This document shows positions 35,651 through 44,857 of a stretch of 64,000 nt of DNA, piece after piece; positions within the stretch are counted from its first letter, which is position 1; every line of letters starts with the position of its first letter. The stretch is from Gallionella sp. (GTDB lineage: Bacteria > Pseudomonadota > Gammaproteobacteria > Burkholderiales > Gallionellaceae): assembly GCA_028714895.1 (NCBI GenBank), contig JAQTLM010000006.1, forward strand, positions 84,817 through 148,816, written 5' to 3'. The notes beneath the pieces were generated by a model. That model was given only the letters and a program-made list of their open reading frames with translations. It did no database searches and was not told the origin of the DNA. The position numbers were made by a program, and so were the translations under genes.

Positions 35651-38239
35651 TTACTTCCCTGCCCGCAACTCTTCCGGCGCAAAATCGTCCACCATGATGA
35701 CCTTGCGGCGCAGCGCGTAATCACGCTCCAGTAGCAGCGCCTGTTCCGCCGTAATGATGCCTTGCTCGTGTGCCTCAGCGATGCGCGGCAACTCCTCCAG
35801 CGCCCTCAACTTGCCGGCCTTGCGTGCCTTTTCCAGTTCGGCCTGCATCGGTTCGCACAGCAGCGTACTGGCGAGCGCCGCTTCCAGCGCACCCACCGCA
35901 TCCCGTTCGTCATAAACCCAAGATTCGCGCAGCGATTCGTTTGCCTCCTCTCCCGCCTGCGGAAGATAACCAGCGACTTGCCCGCTTGCGGGCTTAGTCG
36001 AATGGCTAGTTGCTTCATCAGGATTGAGGTGAGGGAAAAGGGCATGGCGAGTTTTATCATGCACTTTCGGCAGGTACATCCCGGCGGTCAGGCGGTCGCG
36101 CGCCGCGCCGGGCTGCATCATCAATGTGGCGATTTGATGGCCGAGATAGTCGGCAGGCGGCGATAAACGCATGCCCAGCGGGAAAATCAGCGCGCTCAGC
36201 ATCCAGCGCATCGGGGCGTTCGGGAAATTCCGGATCACGCCGTCGAAGGCTTGCTGGGTCTGGTACAGCGCGTCCTGTATCGCCCAATGCAACAGCGGCA
36301 GATCCTCGGCAGGGCGGCCGTCGTCCTCAAAGCGCTTCAGCGCCGCCGAGCATAAATACAACATGCTCAGCACATCGCCCAGGCGCGCGGAAATTTTCTC
36401 ACGCCGCTTCAGCGAACCGCCCAATACCGCCATCGCCACATCCGCGCTCAAGGCGAATGCCGCGGAGAAGCGCGTCAATTGCTGGTAGTAGCGGCGGGTT
36501 TCATCGCCCGACGGAGCCGGGATGCCGCGCCCGTTGGACAGCGCGAACACGAAGCTGCGCGCCGCGTTGCCCAGCGCGAAACTGATGTGACCGAACAAGG
36601 CTTCATCGAACTGATGCAGGGCGCGCCGGCGATCCTGATCGTGCGCCGCCGCGACCTCCTTCAGCACATAAGGATGGGAACGGATTGCGCCCTGCCCGAA
36701 GATGATCATGCTGCGCGTCAGGATATTCGCGCCTTCCACGGTAATGCCAATCGGCGTCTGCTGGTAATCGCGTGCCAGATAGTTATCCGGGCCGAGGCAG
36801 ATGCCCTTGCCGCCATGCACGTCCATCGCGTCGTTGATGACGATGCGCCCGCGCTCGGTGGCGTGGTATTTGACGATGGCGGAAATCACCGATGGCTTCT
36901 CACCCAAGTCCACCGCCAATGCAGTGAACTGGCGCGCCGCATCGATCATATAGGTATGCGCACCGATGCGCGCCAGCGGCTCTTCCACGCCTTCGAATTT
37001 TCCGATCGATGTCTTGAACTGTTTACGCACCCGGCTGTAGGCACCGCTGGTGCGCGCCGCCAGCTTCATGCCGCCGATGCTGCTGGCGGGCAGCGAAATC
37101 GAGCGCCCCGCTGCCAGGCATTCCATCAACATGCGCCAGCCCTGTCCAATGCGCGATGTGCCGCCGATGATATAGTCCATCGGGACGAACACCTCCCTGC
37201 CCTGTGTCGGGCCGTTCATAAACGCGGAATTCAGCGGAAAATGGCGGCGGCCGATTCGCACACCCGGCAAGTCGGTGGGAATCAGGGCGAGCGTGATGCC
37301 GCGATCGGTTTCCCCGCCCAGCATGCGCCCCGGGTCATACAGCCTGAATGCCAGTCCGAGCAGCGTCGCCACCGGCGCCAGCGTGATGTAGCGTTTCTCC
37401 CAGGTCAGGCGGATACCCAGCACATGTTGCTGCCCGGCGAATTCGCCATAACATACCTCGCCGTAATCGGGGATCGCACCGGCATCCGATCCGGCGAACG
37501 GCCCGGTCAATGCGAAACACGGCACTTCCAGGCCGCATGCCAGGCGATGCAGATATTTTTCCTTTTGCTCATCCGTGCCGTAGTGCAACAGCAGTTCGGC
37601 GGGCCCCAGCGAATTCGGCACCATGACCGTCACCGCCGCCGTGCCGCTGCGCGAAGCCACTTTGCTCACCACCGCCGAATGCGCCTGCGCGGAGAACTCC
37701 AGGCCGCCGTAGCGTTTCGGGATGATTATGCCGAAGAAGCCCTTGACCTTCATGAACTGCCAGACTTCAGGGGGTAAATCGGCGCGCTTGTGCGTGATGT
37801 CCCAATCGTCCAGCATGGCGCATAGCTGCTCGACTTCGTTATCCAGGAAGGCTTGCTCCGCCGCGCTCAATCCACATTTGGGGAAGGCCAGCAATTTGTT
37901 CCAGTCGGGATGCCCGCTGAACAGATCGCCATCCCACCACACCGTACCGGCATCGATCGCCTCCTGTTCGGTAGCGGAAATTTGCGGCAGGATTCTGCGG
38001 AAGATTTTAAGGACTGTGCCGCTGACCACCGTGCGGCGCAAGACAGGAATACCGAACAACACGATGAACAAAAACAGCGCCAGATAAACCACCTGTAATG
38101 CGGTATCCGAAATGCGCGACTGGATCGCCACCACCGGCGCGATCACCATCATCGCCAGTACCCAACTGGTGATGGAGGCGCGGAAGAAGGCCAGCACCAG
38201 AATTACGACCAGTACCGCCACAAGCATCAGAATTGCCAC
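35651..38239 (-). CDS. fadE: acyl-CoA dehydrogenase, FadE type, with an in-frame nested repeat
   Basis: FadE introduces the first double bond in beta-oxidation, passing electrons from FAD. The protein of about 862 residues has two N-terminal membrane helices, the acyl-CoA dehydrogenase core (ALTGPFAGSDAGA; GITVEGANILTRSMIIFGQG) and the long FadE-specific C-terminal domain. Residues about 735-765 (LNPDEATSHSTKPASGQVAG) come from a nested insertion of repeats, so this region is not native. The GTG at 38239, behind GGGGGCGG, gives an E. coli-like N-terminus; the frame stays open to a TTG at 38284. Confidence 0.88.
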   Translation of the reverse strand: MAILMLVAVLVVILVLAFFRASITSWVLAMMVIAPVVAIQSRISDTALQVVYLALFLFIVLFGIPVLRRTVVSGTVLKIFRRILPQISATEQEAIDAGTVWWDGDLFSGHPDWNKLLAFPKCGLSAAEQAFLDNEVEQLCAMLDDWDITHKRADLPPEVWQFMKVKGFFGIIIPKRYGGLEFSAQAHSAVVSKVASRSGTAAVTVMVPNSLGPAELLLHYGTDEQKEKYLHRLACGLEVPCFALTGPFAGSDAGAIPDYGEVCYGEFAGQQHVLGIRLTWEKRYITLAPVATLLGLAFRLYDPGRMLGGETDRGITLALIPTDLPGVRIGRRHFPLNSAFMNGPTQGREVFVPMDYIIGGTSRIGQGWRMLMECLAAGRSISLPASSIGGMKLAARTSGAYSRVRKQFKTSIGKFEGVEEPLARIGAHTYMIDAARQFTALAVDLGEKPSVISAIVKYHATERGRIVINDAMDVHGGKGICLGPDNYLARDYQQTPIGITVEGANILTRSMIIFGQGAIRSHPYVLKEVAAAHDQDRRRALHQFDEALFGHISFALGNAARSFVFALSNGRGIPAPSGDETRRYYQQLTRFSAAFALSADVAMAVLGGSLKRREKISARLGDVLSMLYLCSAALKRFEDDGRPAEDLPLLHWAIQDALYQTQQAFDGVIRNFPNAPMRWMLSALIFPLGMRLSPPADYLGHQIATLMMQPGAARDRLTAGMYLPKVHDKTRHALFPHLNPDEATSHSTKPASGQVAGYLPQAGEEANESLRESWVYDERDAVGALEAALASTLLCEPMQAELEKARKAGKLRALEELPRIAEAHEQGIITAEQALLLERDYALRRKVIMVDDFAPEELRAGK
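35967..36021 (-). repeat. 55-bp novel repeat, copy C, nested in another hairpin inside fadE
   Basis: On the minus strand it begins TGATGAAGCAACTAGCCATT, has the stem GCCCGC-AA-GCGGGC and ends CAAGTCGCTGGTTAT. The flanks CCTCTCCCGCCTGCGG (35948-35963) and AGGATTGAGGTGAGGG (36021-36036) look like the two halves of a separate hairpin repeat, so this copy probably jumped into an older repeat. Confidence 0.8.
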
Positions 38240-38313
38240 CGCACCGCCCCCATTACTATTATCGTTGCAGCTGTCCGGCCGCAAAGCCGGACGTCGCCGC
38301 CATCAGGCCACGC

Positions 38314-39327
38314 TCAACTGTGTGCCGTCGCCATTTTCACCCGGTTGCGCCCGTCCGTCTTGGCCTGCTGGAGCGCTCCATCGGCGGCTGCCAGCACTGA
38401 ATCCAGCGTATCGCCGGGCTGCACCGCAGAAACGCCGAGCGAAACCGTGACATGCTCCACCTGAATCGTCTGAGTGTCGCCGGCAGACAGCGGCGCGCTG
38501 CTCTTGCCGAAACGCAACGCCGGCGCCGCAACCGCTTCGCGCAGGCGCTCAGCCATTTTCATGGCTCCATCGGGCGATTTTTCCGCCAACAATACGGCAA
38601 ACCTGTCACCGCCCAAGTACGCAAATAGATCCTGCGGCCTCAAGTTTGCCGCCATGATTCGCGCCACTCCCTTCAGGACACTGTCACCCGCAAGATGGCC
38701 GTGGCTATCATTAAACTCCTTGAAATGGTCGATATCCGCCACCAGCAGAAAGAGCGGCACCCCGCTGCGCTCGCACCGCTGCGCCATGCGTGGAAATGCC
38801 TCGTTCATCCAGTTCTTGTTGTGCAATCCAGTCAGCGTATCGATATTGGCGGCCACCTCGAATTCGAGACTGGGTTCAGATGTCGTCACCTGCAGCAGGT
38901 TGTCGTTGCGGATGCGGCCGGCAAGGATAGCCAGCAAGTTGCGCGCAATGCCATTTGATCTGTCCACCATCGACCAAACCAGCTCATGCGGCACCACCAG
39001 CATGCGCGTATCCCGCGCCGCCATGACCAGCGCCGCACTATTCCCACCATCGATCAGCGATAATTCGCCGACACATTCACCCGGTCCCAGTACGGCATGC
39101 ACCGGCAGCCCCGTGCCGTTCAGATAGACGCGGAGCTCGCCATCCAGCACCAGATAGAGCGAGGTGTTCTTCTGGCCAACTTCCAGCAGTGTCGCACCAC
39201 TTTTCAGGGTGGTTACCTGGCAGCCTTTCAGGATGTGCTCAACGCTCTCCAGGCCAATATCGCGGAACAACTTGTTCCGTTCCAGCAGCGTGCGATCAGG
39301 AATAGTCATCGTCGCAATCTTTTCCAT
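38314..39327 (-). CDS. second cNMP-binding domain / degenerate GGDEF protein
   Basis: A 337-residue paralogue of the protein at 10737-11696. Residues about 20-130 form the cyclic-nucleotide-binding barrel (GATLLEVGQKNTSLYLVLDGEL; LGPGECVGELSLIDGG). The GGDEF domain follows (NIDTLTGLHNKNWM; ADIDHFKEFNDSHGHLAGD). The signature is GGDRF, with the fourth acidic residue replaced by Arg, while the RxxD site is kept (RPQD, five residues upstream). Like its paralogue it is more likely a c-di-GMP sensor than a cyclase. ATGs at 39327 and 39309 are both possible; only the latter has a purine-rich site (GGAAAAG). Confidence 0.8.
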   Translation of the reverse strand: MEKIATMTIPDRTLLERNKLFRDIGLESVEHILKGCQVTTLKSGATLLEVGQKNTSLYLVLDGELRVYLNGTGLPVHAVLGPGECVGELSLIDGGNSAALVMAARDTRMLVVPHELVWSMVDRSNGIARNLLAILAGRIRNDNLLQVTTSEPSLEFEVAANIDTLTGLHNKNWMNEAFPRMAQRCERSGVPLFLLVADIDHFKEFNDSHGHLAGDSVLKGVARIMAANLRPQDLFAYLGGDRFAVLLAEKSPDGAMKMAERLREAVAAPALRFGKSSAPLSAGDTQTIQVEHVTVSLGVSAVQPGDTLDSVLAAADGALQQAKTDGRNRVKMATAHS

Positions 39328-39453
39328 TGTGTAATTGGCCAAGTATACACAAAGGCCAAAGCAGGCAGAAGCAAACTCTCCTGCCGATAAACTGTATCAT
39401 TTCCACGGGTTTCCCCAGCTTGCATGGTGTATTGAAATCGCGAACAAACGGCG

Positions 39454-40812
39454 TTAGCGAACCCGATTCACCGCCTCTTCCACACGCTCCACCGCGATGA
39501 TCTCCATACCCTCGATCTTGTGTTTTGGCGCATTCGCCTTGGGGATGATCGCCTGCGTGAAGCCCAGCTTGGCGGCCTCTTTCAGGCGTTCCTGGCCGCG
39601 CTGCACCGGGCGTACTTCACCCGCGAGGCCTACTTCGCCGAACACGACCAGCTTTTCCGGCAGCGGCTTGTTGCGCAAGCTCGAGACCATCGCGAGAATC
39701 ACCGCAAGATCGGCGCCCGGCTCGGTGATTTTCACGCCGCCCACTGCGTTGATGAACACATCCTGATCGAAGCAGGCGATGCCCGCGTGGCGGTGCAGCA
39801 CCGCGAGCAGCATCGCCAGCCGGTTCTGCTCCAGACCTAGCGACAGGCGCCGCACATTGGGCGAATGCGCTTCGTCGAGCAAGGCCTGGATTTCCACCAG
39901 CAACGGTCGTGTGCCTTCCTGCGTCACCATCACGCACGAACCGGCCACCGGATCGCCGTGCTGCGACAGGAACAATGCGGACGGATTGCTCACCTCGCGC
40001 AAGCCCTTCTCGGTCATCGCGAACACACCGAGCTCGTTCACCGCACCGAAGCGGTTCTTGAACGCGCGGATCAGGCGGAAGCTGGAATGCGTGTCGCCCT
40101 CGAAATACAGCACGGTATCGACGATATGCTCCAGCACGCGCGGCCCGGCCAGCGCGCCCTCCTTGGTGACATGGCCGACCAGAATGATGGTGATGTTGCT
40201 GCTCTTGGCGATACGCGTGAGCTGCGCGGCGCATTCGCGCACCTGCGCCACCGAGCCGGGTGCGGAAGTGAGTTGCTCGGAATAGACGGTCTGGATGGAG
40301 TCGATCACCACCACATCCGGCTTGTCTGCGGCAATCGTTGCCTGGATCCTTTCCAACTGGATCTCCGGCAGCAGGCGCAGGCTGCGCGCATCCAACGCCA
40401 GGCGTTTGGCGCGCAGCGCGATCTGCTGCGCCGATTCCTCGCCGCTGACGTATAAAGTGTTTTGTTGTTTGGACAGATGCGCCAGCACTTGCAGCAGTAA
40501 GGTGGATTTGCCGATACCCGGATCGCCGCCGATCAGCACCACCGCGCCGGACACCAGCCCGCCGCCGAGCACGCGGTCGAATTCCTCGATGCCGGTCGGC
40601 GTGCGCGGCACTTCCGCCGCCTCCACCTCGGAGAGTAGCTGCACCTTGCCGCCCGCCGCCAGCGCGCTGAAACGGTTGCCGCCCTTGGCAACTGGCTCCG
40701 CCACCGACTCGATCAGCGTGTTCCACTCCATGCAATGCGGACACTGCCCCTGCCATTTCGGCGTCTGCCCGCCGCACTCGGTGCAGGAATAAATCGTTTT
40801 TGCTTTTGCCAT
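39454..40812 (-). CDS. radA: DNA repair protein RadA
   Basis: RadA is a RecA-like branch-migration helicase acting in recombinational repair. The 452-residue protein has the N-terminal C4 zinc finger (CTECGGQTPKWQGQCPHC), the Walker A motif GGDPGIGKSTLLLQ near residue 95, the RadA-specific FKNRFGAVNELGVF (KNRFG) and a C-terminal Lon-like domain (GGVKITEPGADLAV). Length is usual. It is divergent from the emrAB-type pair. Confidence 0.97.
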   Translation of the reverse strand: MAKAKTIYSCTECGGQTPKWQGQCPHCMEWNTLIESVAEPVAKGGNRFSALAAGGKVQLLSEVEAAEVPRTPTGIEEFDRVLGGGLVSGAVVLIGGDPGIGKSTLLLQVLAHLSKQQNTLYVSGEESAQQIALRAKRLALDARSLRLLPEIQLERIQATIAADKPDVVVIDSIQTVYSEQLTSAPGSVAQVRECAAQLTRIAKSSNITIILVGHVTKEGALAGPRVLEHIVDTVLYFEGDTHSSFRLIRAFKNRFGAVNELGVFAMTEKGLREVSNPSALFLSQHGDPVAGSCVMVTQEGTRPLLVEIQALLDEAHSPNVRRLSLGLEQNRLAMLLAVLHRHAGIACFDQDVFINAVGGVKITEPGADLAVILAMVSSLRNKPLPEKLVVFGEVGLAGEVRPVQRGQERLKEAAKLGFTQAIIPKANAPKHKIEGMEIIAVERVEEAVNRVR

Positions 40813-40905
40813 GATGCGTTCCAGATAGCTTGTTCAGTAGCGTACTATCCCGGAATGCTAAAATCAGCGCAAGGAAACTCACTTCCCTAGTTCCAGAGGA
40901 TCATT

Positions 40906-42156
40906 ATGAGCGATCAGGACAGCACGGCCACTTCTGCCACGCCAGGCAAACGGCGCGTCATTCTGCTGCTCATTACCGGATCGGTTCTGGTGATCCTGCT
41001 GGCTGTTTTTACCTGGTGGTTCTTTATCGGCCAGTGGCGCACCAGCACCGATGACGCCTATGTAGGCGGCAACATCGTCGCGGTGATGCCGATGACCGGC
41101 GGTACGGTGATCGCGATTCATGGCGACACCACGCAAGCCGTGACCGAAGGCCAGTTGCTGGTGCAACTCGACGACAGCGATGCGCGCCTGCAACTGGATG
41201 CTGCCGAAGCCGCGCTGGCGACGGCGGTGCGCGAAGTGCGCGGCCTGTATGCAACCAGCCACGGCAATCTGCCGCTGTTAGCGCAGCGCCGTGCCGATCT
41301 GGCACGGGCGCAGGCAGAGCTGGCCAGCAGCGATGCGACATTGGCGCAAGCCGAGTCCGAATACAAACGCCGTGTCGCATTGGCCCAACAGAACTTCGTC
41401 TCACCGGAGAACGTGCAAATCGCGCAAACGGTACGGGACGCGGCACGGGCGCAGCGCGATGCCGCCACCAGCGCGGTGCAAGCCAGCAGTGCCGCCATCG
41501 CCCAGACCGTGGATCAGGCCAGCGTTTCCAGTGCGCGCGTGGACCATACCTCACTGGAAAATCACCCTAATGTGCGCACTGCAGCAGTGCGGGTACGCGA
41601 GGCCGCGCTCGCGCTGGCGCGTACCCGTGTGCTGGCGCCGGTCAGCGGGCAGGTAGCCAAACGCTCGGTGCAGATCGGCGAACGGGTCGCGCCGGGCGCG
41701 GCACTGATGGCGATCGTGCCGCTCGACAAGGTATGGCTGGATGCCAATTTCAAGGAGACCGAATTGCGCAATGTGCGCATCGGTCAAGCGGCCAAACTGA
41801 CTTCCGACTTCTACGGCGGCTCGGTCATTTTTCACGGCCGGGTACTGGGCCTGGCGCCGGGAACCGGTTCCGCCTTCGCCTTGCTGCCCGCGCAGAATGC
41901 CACCGGCAACTGGGTAAAGATCGTGCAACGCCTGCCGGTACGCATCGCACTGGACGCACAGGAGCTGCAGGCACATCCGTTGCGCATCGGTCTCTCCATG
42001 GATGCCACCATCGACACCCATGACCGCAGCGGTGCCGTGCTGACGACCTTGCCCAACACATCGGCGATCGCCGCGACTGCGGTGTATGCGCAGGACATCA
42101 AGGCCGCCGATGTGCGGGTGGCGCAGATCATTGCCGACAATCTGGAACACAAGTGA
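40906..42156 (+). CDS. HlyD/EmrA-type membrane fusion protein
   Basis: The periplasmic adaptor of a tripartite drug efflux pump. The 416-residue protein has one N-terminal membrane helix (VILLLITGSVLVILLAVFTW), the DDAYVGGNIVAVMP biotinyl-lipoyl motif, two long coiled-coil helices (about 95-215), and the second lipoyl half (VLAPVSGQVAKRSVQIGERV) followed by a beta-barrel domain. AGAGGA precedes the ATG. It overlaps the downstream EmrB-type transporter gene, and no outer-membrane factor gene is adjacent. Confidence 0.9.
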   Translation: MSDQDSTATSATPGKRRVILLLITGSVLVILLAVFTWWFFIGQWRTSTDDAYVGGNIVAVMPMTGGTVIAIHGDTTQAVTEGQLLVQLDDSDARLQLDAAEAALATAVREVRGLYATSHGNLPLLAQRRADLARAQAELASSDATLAQAESEYKRRVALAQQNFVSPENVQIAQTVRDAARAQRDAATSAVQASSAAIAQTVDQASVSSARVDHTSLENHPNVRTAAVRVREAALALARTRVLAPVSGQVAKRSVQIGERVAPGAALMAIVPLDKVWLDANFKETELRNVRIGQAAKLTSDFYGGSVIFHGRVLGLAPGTGSAFALLPAQNATGNWVKIVQRLPVRIALDAQELQAHPLRIGLSMDATIDTHDRSGAVLTTLPNTSAIAATAVYAQDIKAADVRVAQIIADNLEHK

Positions 42157-43709
42157 ATGCTTCACCAGCCGCTGCTACACAGCCAGCCGTATTGAGCGGC
42201 ATCAAGTTAATCCTGGCGACCGTGGCACTCGGCTTGGGTTCGTTCATGAACATTCTGGATCTGACCATCGTCAATGTGGCCGTGCCCACCATGGCCGGCA
42301 ATTTTGCGGTCAGCCCGACACAGGGCACCTGGATCATCACATCCTATTCGGTGGCCGAGGCCATCATGCTGCCGCTGGCGGGTTTCCTCGCCGGGCGTTT
42401 TGGCGAAGTGCGCAGCTTCGTCGCCGCCACGCTGCTGTTCACCCTGGCATCGCTGTTATGCGCGCTGTCGGTCAGCTTTCCGATGCTGCTCACGGCCCGG
42501 GTGCTGCAGGGCGTGTTCGGCGCATCCATGATCCCGTTATCGCAAACGCTGCTCACCACCATTTTCCCACCGCACCAGCGCGGGCTGGCGCTGGGCATCT
42601 GGGCGATGACCACGGTGATCGCGCCGATCGCCGGTCCGCTGGCGGGCGGCTGGCTGACCGACAACACTTCATGGCACTGGATTTTTCTGATCAACCTGCC
42701 GATCGGTTTGCTGGTCGGCATTTCCGTTGCGATGTTGCTGGCAGGCCGCGATGTGATCCAGCCCGGCAAACGCCATCAGAAAATGGACTGGGTCGGATTG
42801 TCCCTGCTGATCGTCGGCATCGGCTCGCTGCAGATCCTGCTCGACAAGGGCAATGAACTGGACTGGTTCAACTCCGGCACCATCATCACGCTGGCGGCAC
42901 TGGCGGCCGTCGCGCTGCTGGTATTCGTGGTCTGGGAACTGGATGAGCCCGCGCCGCTGGTGGATTTGCGCCTGTTCGCGCGGCGCAATTTTCTGGTTGG
43001 GGCGGTATGCCTGCTGCTGGGTTCGATGGCCTTCTTCGGCGTGGTCGTGATCATTCCGTTATGGTTGCAAACCTTTCAGGGCTACACCTCGCTGTGGGCA
43101 GGCAAGGCCGTGGCCTTCGGCGGCGTACTGGCGTTCATTCTCGGGCCGATCATCGGCATCTACATCAACCGTGTCGATGCGCGCGCCATCACCACATTCG
43201 GCTTCATCGTCTTCGCGCTGGTGGGTTACTGGAGCGCAAACTTTACCCCGGACATCGACTACTGGTCGGTGGCGCTGAGCCGTCTGTTCATGGGCATCGG
43301 CATCAGTTGTTTCTTCCTGCCGCTGGTCACCATCAGCCTGTCCGGTTTGCCCGCTGAGCGGGTCGCGGCAGCCTCCGGCCTGACCAACTTCATGCGCAAT
43401 CTGGGCGCCAGTTTCGGCACCGCCATCACCACCTGGCTGTGGGCCAGCCAGGCTGCCGGATACCACGCCAGACTGGTGGAAAACATCCATCCCTACAATC
43501 CGGTGGCGAACGATTATTTGAACCGCTTGCACCAACTCGGCATGCCGGACGATGTCGCCTATGCCTATCTGGAGCGCATGATCACCACCCAGTCCTACAC
43601 CCTCGCCACCGATCAGATTTTGAGCATTTCCGCCACGCTGATGTTGTCACTGGTCACGCTGATCTGGTGGGCAAAACCTCCGTTCGTCGCCAGCCGTGGC
43701 GCGCATTGA
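42153..43709 (+). CDS. EmrB-type DHA2 MFS drug transporter
   Basis: A 518-residue, 14-helix MFS antiporter of the DHA2 family, expected to expel hydrophobic toxic compounds together with the preceding adaptor. Motifs: FMNILDLTIVNVAVPTMAG in helix 1 (the family motif D1), GRFGEVRSF loop, and GPLAGGWLTDNTSWHWIFLI (antiporter motif C and the WRWIF-type motif). Translation starts at GTG 42153, overlapping the TGA of the adaptor gene (GTGA), so the two are coupled. Confidence 0.9.
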   Translation: MNASPAAATQPAVLSGIKLILATVALGLGSFMNILDLTIVNVAVPTMAGNFAVSPTQGTWIITSYSVAEAIMLPLAGFLAGRFGEVRSFVAATLLFTLASLLCALSVSFPMLLTARVLQGVFGASMIPLSQTLLTTIFPPHQRGLALGIWAMTTVIAPIAGPLAGGWLTDNTSWHWIFLINLPIGLLVGISVAMLLAGRDVIQPGKRHQKMDWVGLSLLIVGIGSLQILLDKGNELDWFNSGTIITLAALAAVALLVFVVWELDEPAPLVDLRLFARRNFLVGAVCLLLGSMAFFGVVVIIPLWLQTFQGYTSLWAGKAVAFGGVLAFILGPIIGIYINRVDARAITTFGFIVFALVGYWSANFTPDIDYWSVALSRLFMGIGISCFFLPLVTISLSGLPAERVAAASGLTNFMRNLGASFGTAITTWLWASQAAGYHARLVENIHPYNPVANDYLNRLHQLGMPDDVAYAYLERMITTQSYTLATDQILSISATLMLSLVTLIWWAKPPFVASRGAH

Positions 43710-43744
43710 ATGGATATCGCCTTATTCCAATTCCAGATAGAAGT

Positions 43745-43790
43745 ATCGCGTGTGGTTCGACAGGCTCACCACGAACGGACTCTTGCAGAG
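43745..43790. repeat. partial copy of a GTTCGACAGGCTCACCACGAAC repeat
   Basis: The stretch GTGGTTCGACAGGCTCACCACGAACGG has arms GTGGTTCG / near-complementary CACCACGAAC and is a commonly seen dispersed repeat in proteobacterial genomes. It sits between the convergent emrB-type and flavin reductase-like genes. Confidence 0.55.
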
Positions 43791-43811
43791 GTTCCTTAAT
43801 AAACCCACCAC

Positions 43812-44348
43812 TTACTTCATTTTGGAAGGCAGCTTGATCGTGTCGCCCCCCACCATGAACACCCCCTTGCCCTGGTGATGCAACGTGCGCGGATTCTTCA
43901 TGGCGGGATCGATCCACGCCTTGACCACTTCCAGCACGAAGAAGTTGTACTTGTTCACCATCCGGCTATCGGTCACCCGGCATTCGAGGTTGGCGTAGCA
44001 CTCGGCGATCAGCGGCGGCGCCACCTGCGAGGCGGGCAGCGGCGTCAGCTTGAACTTCTTAAACTTGTCCACCTTGTTCCCCGAGCAGTTGCCGATACCG
44101 ACCACCTGCTTCGCCAGTTCCACCGACGGGATGCTGAGCACACATTCCCTGGTCGCTACGAGTGCATCGAAGCTGTGATTGCGTCCGCTGATCACGCAGC
44201 CCACCAGCGGTGGCTCGAACTCCATCATCGTATGCCACGACTGGGTCATGATGTTCGCCTTGCCCTTGTGCGCGGTGGTCACCAGCACCACCGGCCCCGG
44301 TTCCAGCAGTTGGTAAACGCGGGACAACGGAAAAGTTTTTTTAGCCAT
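43812..44348 (-). CDS. flavin reductase-like FMN-binding protein
   Basis: A 178-residue flavin-reductase-domain protein. The N-terminal AKKTFPLSRVYQLLEPGPVVLVTTA and the segment MTQSWHTMMEFEPPLVGCVISGRNHSFD are typical of the FMN-binding split barrel in this family. The C-terminal part includes a substrate-side region (NYNFFVLEV-like, here KYNFFVLEVVKAW). The physiological electron acceptor is unknown. A perfect ribosome-binding site AAGGAGGTG precedes the ATG at 44348. Confidence 0.83.
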   Translation of the reverse strand: MAKKTFPLSRVYQLLEPGPVVLVTTAHKGKANIMTQSWHTMMEFEPPLVGCVISGRNHSFDALVATRECVLSIPSVELAKQVVGIGNCSGNKVDKFKKFKLTPLPASQVAPPLIAECYANLECRVTDSRMVNKYNFFVLEVVKAWIDPAMKNPRTLHHQGKGVFMVGGDTIKLPSKMK

Positions 44349-44389
44349 CGCTACACCTCCTTGCACTAAGGGAATCGAAGCCTGCCCCG

Positions 44390-44857
44390 TTAACCGGATT
44401 TCGCAACAGGGGCTGGGTGTTTGGCCAGGAACCTGTCCAGTTGATTCGCAAATGCCTGGCGGTCGCCCTGGCTGAGCGTTGGCGGGCCACCCGTGTCCAC
44501 CCCGCTGCCGCGCAGGCCGTCCATGAAATTGCGCATCGTCAACCGCTCCTGGATCGTGTCCTTGGTATAGAACTCCCCGCGCGGATTCAGAGCATGGCCG
44601 CCCCGCGCGATCACTTGTGCGGCAAGCGGAATATCGGCGGTGACCACCAGGTCGCCCGTCTCGACCAGTTCGGCGATCTTGTTATCCGCCACATCGAAAC
44701 CTGCCGGCACCTGCAGCGCCCGGATGACCCGCGAAGGCGGGCAATACAGCAGCTTGTTCGCCACCAGCGTCAGTTGGATCTGCCGCCGCTCCGCCGCACG
44801 GAACAGGATTTCCTTGATAACCTTCGGGCACGCATCGGCATCCACCCAAATCTGCAT
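44390..44857 (-). CDS. yaiI: YaiI/YqxD family protein (UPF0178)
   Basis: A 155-residue member of a widely conserved family with a PIN-like fold and no established activity. Recognisable motifs are [24 protein letters not shown] at the N-terminus, [23 protein letters not shown], and [13 protein letters not shown]. The ATG at 44857 overlaps the stop codon of the upstream HNH-like gene by one base (TAATG). Confidence 0.9.
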   Translation of the reverse strand: MQIWVDADACPKVIKEILFRAAERRQIQLTLVANKLLYCPPSRVIRALQVPAGFDVADNKIAELVETGDLVVTADIPLAAQVIARGGHALNPRGEFYTKDTIQERLTMRNFMDGLRGSGVDTGGPPTLSQGDRQAFANQLDRFLAKHPAPVAKSG

